Shown here piece by piece: positions 57,843 through 64,000 of a DNA stretch of 64,000 bases (position 1 is its first letter; each line of letters starts with the position of its first letter). The stretch is from Frankiaceae bacterium (lineage in GTDB: Bacteria > Actinomycetota > Actinomycetes > BP-191). Made by a program: the position numbers and the translations under genes. Below the pieces are notes generated by a model. The model was given only the letters and a program-made list of their open reading frames with translations. It was not told where the DNA came from and ran no database searches. The stretch lies in NCBI GenBank assembly GCA_035556555.1, contig DATMES010000017.1, positions 1 through 64,000 of the forward strand, written 5' to 3'.

Positions 57843-58883
57843 ATGCGCGCACTCGTGTACCACGGGCCCGGACAGCGGAGCCTCGACGACGTACCGGAGC
57901 CCAAGATCCAGGCGGACGGAGACGTCATCGTCCGGATCGACACCACGACGATCTGCGGTACGGACCTGCACATCCTCAAGGGCGACGTGCCCGCGGTGAC
58001 GCCGGGGCGCATCCTCGGCCACGAGGCCGTCGGCACCGTCGTGGAGGCCGGCATCGGCGTCCAGACGTTCCGCGAGGGCGATCGGATGCTCGTGCCGTGC
58101 ATCACCTCGTGCGGGCGCTGCGTCTACTGCCGCAAGGGCCAGTACGGCCAGTGCCAGGGCGGCGGCGGGTGGATCTTCGGTCACCTGGTCGACGGCCTGC
58201 AGGCGGAGTACGCGCGGGTGCCGTTCGCCGACACGTCGGCGTACGCGCTGCCCGCGGAGATCACCGACGAGCAGGTCATCTACCTGTCGGACATCCTGCC
58301 GACCGGCTACGAGGTCGGCGTCCGCAACGGCGGCGTCTCGCCCGGCGACACCGTCGTCGTCGTCGGTGCCGGACCGATCGGGCTGTCGGTCATCCTCGGC
58401 AGCAGGCTGTACTCGCCCGCGCGGATCGTCGTCGTCGAGCCCGCCGAGTCGCGGCGCGCCAAGGCGCTGGAGTTCGGCGCCGACCTCGCGTTCTCGCCCG
58501 AGGAGGCGACCGACGCCGTCATGCGGCTGACGGGCGGGCTCGGCGCGGACGTCGTCGTCGAGGCGGTCGGCATCGCCGCGACGTTCGAGCTCTGCACCGA
58601 GCTGGTACGTCCCGGCGGCCGCGTCGCCAACGTCGGCGTGCACGGCGGACCCGCGTCCCTGCACCTCGAGAAGCTCTGGATCAAGGACGTCACGATCACG
58701 ACGGGGCTGGTCGACACGGTCAGCACGCCGACGCTGCTCCGCCTCATCGAGGCGGGCAGGCTCGACCCGTCGCCGTTCACGACGCACCGGTTCGGGCTCG
58801 ACGAGGCGATGCTCGCGTACGACACGTTCGCCGCGGCCGGCGAGACCGGCGCGCTGAAGGTGCTCCTGACGAACAACGCCTGA
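57843..58883 (+). CDS. Zinc-dependent alcohol dehydrogenase
   Basis: This 346-residue medium-chain dehydrogenase has catalytic zinc ligands in ICGTDLH (Cys38) and GHEAVG (His/Glu), structural zinc Cys residues in CGRCVYCRKGQYGQC, and the NAD(P) fold VVVVGAGPIGLSV. It oxidises an alcohol or reduces an aldehyde; specificity is not decidable. AAGGGAG precedes ATG 57843. A strong hairpin follows. It is intact, in contrast to the broken dehydrogenase at 10893. Confidence 0.92.
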   Translation: MRALVYHGPGQRSLDDVPEPKIQADGDVIVRIDTTTICGTDLHILKGDVPAVTPGRILGHEAVGTVVEAGIGVQTFREGDRMLVPCITSCGRCVYCRKGQYGQCQGGGGWIFGHLVDGLQAEYARVPFADTSAYALPAEITDEQVIYLSDILPTGYEVGVRNGGVSPGDTVVVVGAGPIGLSVILGSRLYSPARIVVVEPAESRRAKALEFGADLAFSPEEATDAVMRLTGGLGADVVVEAVGIAATFELCTELVRPGGRVANVGVHGGPASLHLEKLWIKDVTITTGLVDTVSTPTLLRLIEAGRLDPSPFTTHRFGLDEAMLAYDTFAAAGETGALKVLLTNNA

Positions 58884-58890
58884 CGCACGA

Positions 58891-58927
58891 GGGAGCGCCC
58901 GCCGGGTCCGGCCCGGCGGGCGCTCTC
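58891..58927. terminator. Bidirectional terminator hairpin
   Basis: A 13-bp perfect stem (AGCGCCCGCCGGG) with a 5-base loop, extended by three further pairs, lies between the convergent dehydrogenase (58883) and DUF4389 (58938) stops. Confidence 0.8.
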
Positions 58928-58937
58928 GTGTGCGCGG

Positions 58938-60275
58938 TCAGCGCGCCGTGCGCGCGGCGACCACGACGATCGCCGCCCCGCTCGCGAACACCACGAGACC
59001 GGCGAGCAGCAGGCCCGCCGCCACGGTGCCGAGGTCGGGGGCGCGCACCCCGACGTCCGCGCGGACGTCGACGGCACGGCTGCCGTCCTGGTTCATCGCG
59101 ACGACCGTCCACGTGCCGTCCTCGACCGGCCAGACGACCGTCTGGGTGCCCTGGCCGCTCGCCGACACCGTCCAGAACGACCGCGTCGCCGGCGTGCCGT
59201 CCGGAGCGCCGCCGTCCGTGGTGCGCCGCGTACTGGCCCCGTCGCCCACGGTCAGGCGCGCGACCCCGGAGAGGTACGCGTCGACGTCGCGCGTGCGCGC
59301 GATGCCGACGAAGACCGGGCGCCCCTCCGAGGCCCGGACGCGGACGCGGACCCGGTCGAACAGCGCGCGCGGCACCCGGCCGCCGTGCAGCTCGACGGCG
59401 TCGCTCACGACCGCGTACGTCCCCGTCGTGAAGCGCTCGTCGTCGCTGGTCAGGTACCCGGCGGAGTCGCGTCCCGCGCGGTCGGCCCACAGCGCGGCGC
59501 TGCCCGCGGTCACGAGCCCGGCCGACGTCATCAGCAGCAGCGCGCCGGCCACGACGGCGACGATGCGGCCCGCGCCCCAGCGCGACTCCGGTGGCGAAGG
59601 CGGCGGACCGGCGGGCGGGACCGTGATCGTCCCCCCGGGGTCGGCCCCTCCGCTGTCCAGCCGGAACGGCGGGTACTCGTCGGTCATCAGCCCGGCGTAC
59701 GCGACGACGCGCAGCACCCAGCGGTTCAGCCCGAGCACCAGGTCGAAGAGCTGCTCCGGGTACCGGCCGGTGAACGCCAGCGCCACGCCGGCGACGAGCA
59801 CCAGCAGCCCGATGAGGCCACCGCCGAACCAGTCGGTCTGCGCGAGGAACCAGCCGCCGCCGACCAGGACGCCGACGACGAGGTAGTGGGGGATGGCGAG
59901 CAGCCACCACTTCACCAGTGCCAGCCCGCGGGACAGGTGCTCGGGGTAGTCGACGTCCAGGCGCGCGGGATAGTCAGGTACGTCGTCCAGGGTGAACGGC
60001 GGGTACCTGTCGGTGCCGAGCGCGCCGTATGCGTAGTACTGCACGCGCCACGTCCAGCGCAGCACGCCGACGTTGAAGTCGAAGATCGGCCGCGGGTACC
60101 GGCCGGTCGCCACGATCGCGACCAGGGCGACCGCGCTGAGCATCGTGAACGCCAGCCAGAGGAACGCCAGCACGACGTAGTGGGGGATGGCGAGCAGCCA
60201 CTTGACCAGCCAGCGCCATCGGGACAGCGGCGCGTCGAGATGTGCCTCGACGTGGAGCGGATAGCTTGCGGACAT
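58938..60275 (-). CDS. DUF4389 membrane protein with C-terminal anchored domain
   Basis: This 445-residue protein has two DUF4389-type halves (residues about 1-215), each with WLVKWLLAIPHYVVL-like helices and a GRYPR/GRYPE then YPPF pattern. A Gly/Pro hinge, a helix near 245-270, an extracytoplasmic domain of about 150 residues and a final helix follow. AGGTGG precedes ATG 60275. Members are common in actinobacteria with unknown function. One or two weak boxes lie upstream. Confidence 0.82.
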   Translation of the reverse strand: MSASYPLHVEAHLDAPLSRWRWLVKWLLAIPHYVVLAFLWLAFTMLSAVALVAIVATGRYPRPIFDFNVGVLRWTWRVQYYAYGALGTDRYPPFTLDDVPDYPARLDVDYPEHLSRGLALVKWWLLAIPHYLVVGVLVGGGWFLAQTDWFGGGLIGLLVLVAGVALAFTGRYPEQLFDLVLGLNRWVLRVVAYAGLMTDEYPPFRLDSGGADPGGTITVPPAGPPPSPPESRWGAGRIVAVVAGALLLMTSAGLVTAGSAALWADRAGRDSAGYLTSDDERFTTGTYAVVSDAVELHGGRVPRALFDRVRVRVRASEGRPVFVGIARTRDVDAYLSGVARLTVGDGASTRRTTDGGAPDGTPATRSFWTVSASGQGTQTVVWPVEDGTWTVVAMNQDGSRAVDVRADVGVRAPDLGTVAAGLLLAGLVVFASGAAIVVVAARTAR

Positions 60276-60305
60276 CGTCGTCCACCTCCCGGTTCGGTTC
60301 GTGTC

Positions 60306-60355
60306 GGGACCGACACTTCCGCCGGGAACGGGCGGCGGACAGGTGCGCACGGCCC
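60306..60355. promoter_or_regulatory. Weak box-like sites upstream of DUF4389 gene
   Basis: GGGACCGACACTTC (60306) and GGTGCGCACGGCCC (60342) each have one good half-site. Their 36-bp spacing does not match the 22-23 bp seen elsewhere, so the call is tentative. Confidence 0.25.
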
Positions 60356-60378
60356 CTGCCACCCAGGGCGGAGGACCC

Positions 60379-61188
60379 TCACCGCCCTCGGACGTCGCGC
60401 CGGGCGAAACCGGTGACACCGGCCACGGCGGCGACGAGTGCGATCGCGACGAGCACCGCTGTCTCCTTCGGCGGCAGGCCGCGCGCCAGCGGGTCGGCGT
60501 CGCGGTAGTACGCGAACGGCGACAGCCACCGCCACGGCCGCAGGCCGTCGATGATGCGGGCGAGCGACTCCAGCACGAACGCCGCGGTGGCCAGCGCGGT
60601 CGCCAGCCCGACGGCGAGCCCGCGCCGTCCCGTGACGGCACCGGCCGCGAGCGCCACCATGCCGAAGACGACGGCGAGCAGGGCGGCCGCGCCCACGGCC
60701 GCCGCGGTCCGCACAGGCGGGACGCCGAGACCGAAGCCCGCGGCCGAGGCCGCGAGCGCCGCCCACAGCGCTCCCGCGACCAGAGCGACCACGGCGACCA
60801 CGCCCGCCGCCTTCTCGGCGACGACGCGCCGCCGCCGGACGGGCGTCGCGAGCAGCAGGTCGAGCGTGCCGCGGTCCTCCTCCCCGGCGACGGACGACGC
60901 GCCGCGCCCGATCGCGAGGACGAGCAGCAGCAGCGGCACGGTGAAGCCGAACAGCTCGGCGCGCAGGTAGCCGGCCCCGGACGCGTAGTCGATCCCGGAC
61001 AGCCCCATGAACGCCTTGAGCGCGTCGGGGTAGCTGTCGAGCAGCCGGGTGAGGTCGGCGGCTTGGTCGCGCACGGAGGGGTACGCCGCGACCATCCCGG
61101 ACACCAGCAGAGCGACGGCGGCCGACCAGGCGGCGACGGCACGGCGGGCGTCGCTCAGCGCGCGCAGCGCGATGTCAGGCCGGGACAC
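60379..61188 (-). CDS. ABC transporter permease (ABC-2 type)
   Basis: This 269-residue protein has about six helices with the ABC-2 pattern, including an amphipathic AFMGLSGIDYASG stretch and GEEDRGTLDLLLATPVRRRR, the signature cytoplasmic loop of drug or lipid exporters of this type. GTG 61188 overlaps the ATPase gene by 14 bp. It works with the ATP-binding protein encoded just upstream. Confidence 0.85.
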   Translation of the reverse strand: MSRPDIALRALSDARRAVAAWSAAVALLVSGMVAAYPSVRDQAADLTRLLDSYPDALKAFMGLSGIDYASGAGYLRAELFGFTVPLLLLVLAIGRGASSVAGEEDRGTLDLLLATPVRRRRVVAEKAAGVVAVVALVAGALWAALAASAAGFGLGVPPVRTAAAVGAAALLAVVFGMVALAAGAVTGRRGLAVGLATALATAAFVLESLARIIDGLRPWRWLSPFAYYRDADPLARGLPPKETAVLVAIALVAAVAGVTGFARRDVRGR

Positions 61189-62071
61189 GCTCGTCCTCCT
61201 GCCGGTAGTCACGGAGGAACACGTCCTCCAGGTCGGGCGCGCGGCTCGTCAGCGACACGACGTCGAGCTCGCCGAGGGCACGCAGGAGCGGGCCCGGCGG
61301 GCCGGCGACCGTGCAGCCCACGACGCGGCCGTCGATCGTCACGTCGCCGACGCCGGGGACGCCCGCGAGGAGGCCGGCGGGCACGTCGCCGGCGAACACG
61401 ACCTCCACGTGGCGCTGCGCGCGGCGTTCGAGCTCGGGTACGTCCTCGACGGCGACGACCCGGCCCCGCGCGATCACCGCGGCGCGGTCGGCAAGGCGTT
61501 GCACCTCGTCGAGGTCGTGCGACGACAGGAACACCAGAGCGCCGTCCGCCGCCGCCTCGCGGACCATCAGCCGGAACTCCCGCTGCACCAGCGGGTCCAG
61601 CCCCGACGTCGGCTCGTCGAGCAGCAGCACGCGGGGCCGGTGCATGAACGCCTGCACCAGCGCGACCTTCTGCCGGTTGCCCCGTGAGAGCTCGCCGACC
61701 CTCCGCGTAGGGTCGAGACCGAGCCGGTCGACGAACGCCTCGACGTCACGGACAGGCACGCCGCCGCGGAGCCGCGCGAGGTAGGCGAGCGTCTCGCGCG
61801 CCGTCAGCCGCGGGTAGAGCCCAGGGTCACCGGGGACGTAGCCGACCTCCGCCCGGACGGCGGCGGACGTGACGTCGCGGCCGAGCACCGTGGCGCGCCC
61901 GGACGTCGGGCGGACGAGCCCGACGAGCATGCGGATCGTCGTGGTCTTGCCGGCACCGTTGGCGCCGACGAACCCGAACACCTCGCCGCCGGCGGCCTCG
62001 AGGTCGAGACCGTCGACGGCGACGGTGCGGCGGTACCGCTTCGTCAGGCCCTCCGTCCGCAGGGCGGTCAC
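61175..62071 (-). CDS. ABC transporter ATP-binding protein (export type)
   Basis: This 298-residue protein has Walker A GANGAGKTT, a signature LSRGNRQK (variant of LSGGQ), Walker B VLLLDEPTSGLD and switch SSHDLDE. The roughly 80-residue C-terminal extension is usual in ABC-2 exporters of the DrrA/CcmA group. GTG 62071 overlaps the stop of the small membrane gene upstream (GTGA). Substrate unknown. Confidence 0.9.
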   Translation of the reverse strand: MTALRTEGLTKRYRRTVAVDGLDLEAAGGEVFGFVGANGAGKTTTIRMLVGLVRPTSGRATVLGRDVTSAAVRAEVGYVPGDPGLYPRLTARETLAYLARLRGGVPVRDVEAFVDRLGLDPTRRVGELSRGNRQKVALVQAFMHRPRVLLLDEPTSGLDPLVQREFRLMVREAAADGALVFLSSHDLDEVQRLADRAAVIARGRVVAVEDVPELERRAQRHVEVVFAGDVPAGLLAGVPGVGDVTIDGRVVGCTVAGPPGPLLRALGELDVVSLTSRAPDLEDVFLRDYRQEDERVPA

Positions 62072-62472
62072 CGCCGGCCGCCCACCAGCTCGCGGTCGTC
62101 CCGCGGCTGCGTCACCGCCGGCTTCTCGCACAGCGGCTGCACGACGCGGCGCACCGTCGAGATCACGGCGATGCCGACGACCAGGCCCGCGAGGGACTGC
62201 AGCATCCCGGCGCTGCCGGTCGCGATCGTGACGATGCCGAGGACGAACGCCAGCCCGCCGAGGATCCCGACGAAGCTCTGGTAGCCCTTCGCGGTGCCCG
62301 GCGCGCCACCGCCGACCGCGCAGGACGCCATGCCGAGTCCGAGCACCGCCGCGCCGAGCACCCGGGTGCCGCCGAGACCCGGCGCGGGCGAGCCGGCGGC
62401 ATCTGCCCAGACGAGCGCGCCGGCCGCCAGCGCCAGAAGGGGCGCGGTGACGTCGTGCCAGGTGAGTGTCAT
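62068..62472 (-). CDS. Four-helix membrane protein
   Basis: This 134-residue protein has four hydrophobic helices, with Cys in MASCAVGGG and in QPLCEKPAV, and a basic tail. It resembles small SPW-repeat-like proteins in helix layout, without a certain match. GAGGAGG precedes ATG 62472. It heads the ABC exporter operon and has two boxes upstream (62548-62583), so the exporter is probably in the same regulon. Confidence 0.68.
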   Translation of the reverse strand: MTLTWHDVTAPLLALAAGALVWADAAGSPAPGLGGTRVLGAAVLGLGMASCAVGGGAPGTAKGYQSFVGILGGLAFVLGIVTIATGSAGMLQSLAGLVVGIAVISTVRRVVQPLCEKPAVTQPRDDRELVGGRR

Positions 62473-62547
62473 GGGGATCGACCTCCTCGTTCCGGCCGGC
62501 ATTTGCCTGCCTGTCCCCACCGTGCGGCGGTGCGCCGCGCGCGCACA

Positions 62548-62583
62548 GGGCCGTCCGGCCCCAGGTGGCGGGCCGCTCGCCCC
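62548..62583. promoter_or_regulatory. Pair of DosR-like boxes at head of ABC exporter operon
   Basis: GGGCCGTCCGGCCC (62548) and GGGCCGCTCGCCCC (62570) both keep the full core and start exactly 22 bp apart. They end just before the DevR-like gene stop (62587) and lie 76-111 bp upstream of ATG 62472. Confidence 0.55.
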
Positions 62584-62586
62584 GGC

Positions 62587-63240
62587 TCAGCGCGCGAGCG
62601 AGGCGTGCACGCGGTCGCGGACCGAGGCGCCGTAGACGGCCGCCTGCGCGCGGCGTTCGAGGCCGAGCTTGGCGAAGATCGCGGAGACGTAGTTCTTCAC
62701 GGTCTTCTCCGCGAGGAACATCTCGGCGGCGATCTGCCGGTTCGTGAGCCCGTCGGCCATGAGGTCGAGCACCCGGCGTTCCTGCTCGGTCAGCGACGCG
62801 AGCCGCTTGTCCTCCTGCGGCGGGTGGCGCAGCCGGTCGAGCACCTGACCGGTGACCGCGGGGTCGATCAGCGACCCGCCTCGGCCCACGGTGCGGACAG
62901 CCTCGATCAGTCCGTCGCCGTCGAGAACCTTGAGGACGTAGCCGGCGGCACCGGCGAGGATCGAGTCGTAGAGGGCGTCGTCGTCGGCGAACGACGTCAG
63001 CATCAGCACCCGCAGGGTGGGCATCGCGGACCGGAGGTCGCGGCACAGGGTCACCCCGTCGCCGTCGGGCAGCCGGACGTCGAGCAGTGCGACGTCGGGC
63101 CGCAGCGCGGGGATGCGGGCCAGGGCCTCGGCCACCGTGCCCGCTTCGGCGATCACGTCCAGGTCGGGATCGGCCGAGAGCAGGTCCCTGACGCCGCGGC
63201 GGACGATCTCGTGGTCGTCGACGAGCGCGACGGTGATCAT
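62587..63240 (-). CDS. devR: DevR/DosR-type NarL-family response regulator
   Basis: This 217-residue protein has the same length as mycobacterial DosR. The receiver has Asp8-Asp9, phosphoacceptor Asp54 (ALLDVRLPDGDG), Thr82 and Lys104 (YVLKVLDG). The LuxR-type DNA-binding domain reads LTEQERRVLDLMADGLTNRQIAAEMFLAEKTVKNYVS in overlapping parts, keeping Lys179, Lys182 and Asn183, the residues that contact DNA in DosR. It should bind GGGACnnnnGTCCC-like boxes when phosphorylated in hypoxia. GGAGAG precedes ATG 63240. No cognate kinase is in the window. The gene lies 24 bp downstream of a strong hairpin. Confidence 0.92.
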   Translation of the reverse strand: MITVALVDDHEIVRRGVRDLLSADPDLDVIAEAGTVAEALARIPALRPDVALLDVRLPDGDGVTLCRDLRSAMPTLRVLMLTSFADDDALYDSILAGAAGYVLKVLDGDGLIEAVRTVGRGGSLIDPAVTGQVLDRLRHPPQEDKRLASLTEQERRVLDLMADGLTNRQIAAEMFLAEKTVKNYVSAIFAKLGLERRAQAAVYGASVRDRVHASLAR

Positions 63241-63264
63241 GGCTCTCTCCTTCACACGCGGGTG

Positions 63265-63304
63265 AGCCCGGGTCCCGGCGCCGTTCGGTGCCAGGACCCG
63301 GGCT
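63265..63304 (-). terminator. Strong hairpin between membrane gene and devR
   Basis: An 18-bp stem (AGCCCGGGTCCYGGCRCC type, two wobble pairs) with loop GTTC or GAAC lies just after the stop of the 63312 gene and 24 bp before devR. It has no T-tract. It may end transcription or act as an attenuator that limits devR read-through. Confidence 0.7.
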
Positions 63305-63311
63305 GTCGGGG

Positions 63312-63803
63312 TCAGCTCTGGTACGCCTTCGCGCGCTCCGGCGCCGGCGCCATGAGGACGGTCTCCTCGGGCTTGCGGATGACGAGGCCGACGGCGAGGA
63401 GGATGACGCCGAGACCGAAGACGAGGACGCCGAGGCCGATGACGAGGTTCGCGACCTCCCAGGCCAGCGCGCTGCTCATCAGGGCACCGCGGAGAGCGGC
63501 GGCGTTGAACGCCGTCTGGCGGGCCGGGTCCTCACGGTCCATCTGCGCGTACGCCTTGCCCTTGGTCGACTCCAGCGCGTGCTTCTGGATGATGTCGGCC
63601 TGCACCATCGCGGTGGGGCCGTCGACGACGGCGACGTTCGGCTTGCTCGCGTCCTCGGGGGTGACGATGTGCTCGGCCTTGAGGTGCGTCGCGACCTGGT
63701 CGCGGGCGTCGAGGCCGCGGTAGACCATGTACGGGCCGGCGACGAAGAACGCCGCGGCGGCACCCAGTGTCACGGTCGCTGCGATGGTCCGGATGCGGGT
63801 CAT
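63312..63803 (-). CDS. Membrane protein of unknown function
   Basis: This 163-residue protein has one N-terminal helix (residues about 5-28), an extracytoplasmic segment of about 75 residues with AEHIVTPEDA and VVDGPTAMVQADIIQKHAL, then two or three helices and a short tail. GAAGGAG precedes ATG 63803. It is upstream of devR on the same strand and its promoter region holds several strong boxes, so it is likely a regulon member. No family recognised. Confidence 0.75.
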   Translation of the reverse strand: MTRIRTIAATVTLGAAAAFFVAGPYMVYRGLDARDQVATHLKAEHIVTPEDASKPNVAVVDGPTAMVQADIIQKHALESTKGKAYAQMDREDPARQTAFNAAALRGALMSSALAWEVANLVIGLGVLVFGLGVILLAVGLVIRKPEETVLMAPAPERAKAYQS

Positions 63804-63904
63804 GATCGACACTCCTTCTTCTTGCGGGTGCGATCTGCTCCCGCTCGAGACCGACGCTAGGTGCGCGGCCACGCGGCGACCCGTGGCGAAGGGACCGACC
63901 TCGG

Positions 63905-63978
63905 GGGCCCAACGTCCCGGCTTCGGCGGGACCCCGGGAGTCGGGACGAACGGCTTCCCGCAACGTGCCGTCCGGCCC
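63905..63978. promoter_or_regulatory. Cluster of DosR-like boxes at the window end
   Basis: GGGCCCAACGTCCC (63905, full core), GGGACGAACGGCTT (63943) and GTGCCGTCCGGCCC (63965); the last two start 22 bp apart. The first lies 102 bp upstream of the gene at 63803. The others may serve a gene beyond the window. Confidence 0.5.
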
Positions 63979-64000
63979 TGCCGTGCGCGAGAGCGCGCGC

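Noticed and set aside
1-64000. tRNA, rRNA or other structured RNA genes
   Set aside because: No tRNA-like T-arm sequence or rRNA segment was recognised while reading the intergenic gaps; a covariance-model scan would be needed to be sure.

Overview
This window is very GC-rich (by eye well over 70%) with short intergenic gaps, ATGA/GTGA start-stop overlaps and GC-biased third codon positions. It looks like chromosomal DNA of a high-GC Actinomycetota. The protein families agree: universal stress proteins, DUF1918, a CtpF-like P-type ATPase, a DevR/DosR-type response regulator, an LPxTG-like surface protein and DUF4389. No rRNA, tRNA, CRISPR array, insertion sequence or replication origin was recognised. 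Genus cannot be fixed from the sequence alone.

Region 1 (1-10.9 kb) is a metal and redox stress block. It holds the end of a copper chaperone, a small unknown protein, a copper P-type ATPase with an unusual C-terminal ectodomain, a flavin monooxygenase-like protein, two paralogous DJ-1/PfpI proteins, a DHA2-type MFS exporter with its own small leader protein, and a large LuxR-family ATPase regulator. Three copies of one 26-bp element sit 53-60 bp upstream of three of these transcription units, which suggests a local regulon of the LuxR-type regulator. A decayed alcohol dehydrogenase and a decayed winged-helix domain follow (10.9-11.7 kb).

Region 2 (11.8-64 kb) reads as a dormancy/hypoxia island. 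Near its right end is a 217-residue NarL-family regulator that keeps Asp54, Lys104 and the DNA-contact residues Lys179, Lys182 and Asn183 of mycobacterial DosR. Many genes belong to families known from the mycobacterial DosR regulon: three universal stress proteins, a CtpF-like ATPase, a DUF1918 protein, a phosphoribosyltransferase-hydrolase fusion (Rv0571c-like) and a kinase/P-loop protein (Rv2004c-like). Others fit low-oxygen or redox life: pyruvate:ferredoxin oxidoreductase, hemerythrin, flavodoxin, OsmC, and a sulfide:quinone reductase-like / TusE / DsrE operon. Most divergent promoters here carry GGnC-N4-GnCC palindromes resembling DosR boxes, often as pairs 22-23 bp apart.

Other notable parts are a divergent pair of PAP2-kinase fusion membrane proteins (one also carrying a flippase-like domain, the other with a dead phosphatase site), an OmpR-type two-component system divergent from an ApbE/ferric-reductase operon, a MacB-type ABC exporter operon with exported proteins, and a second ABC exporter next to the DevR-like gene. 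The working model is that DevR-like control switches on alternative electron transfer (POR, flavodoxin, sulfur relay), stress proteins, ion pumping and envelope lipid work when respiration stops, while the LuxR-type regulator separately governs metal/oxidant export and DJ-1 proteins.
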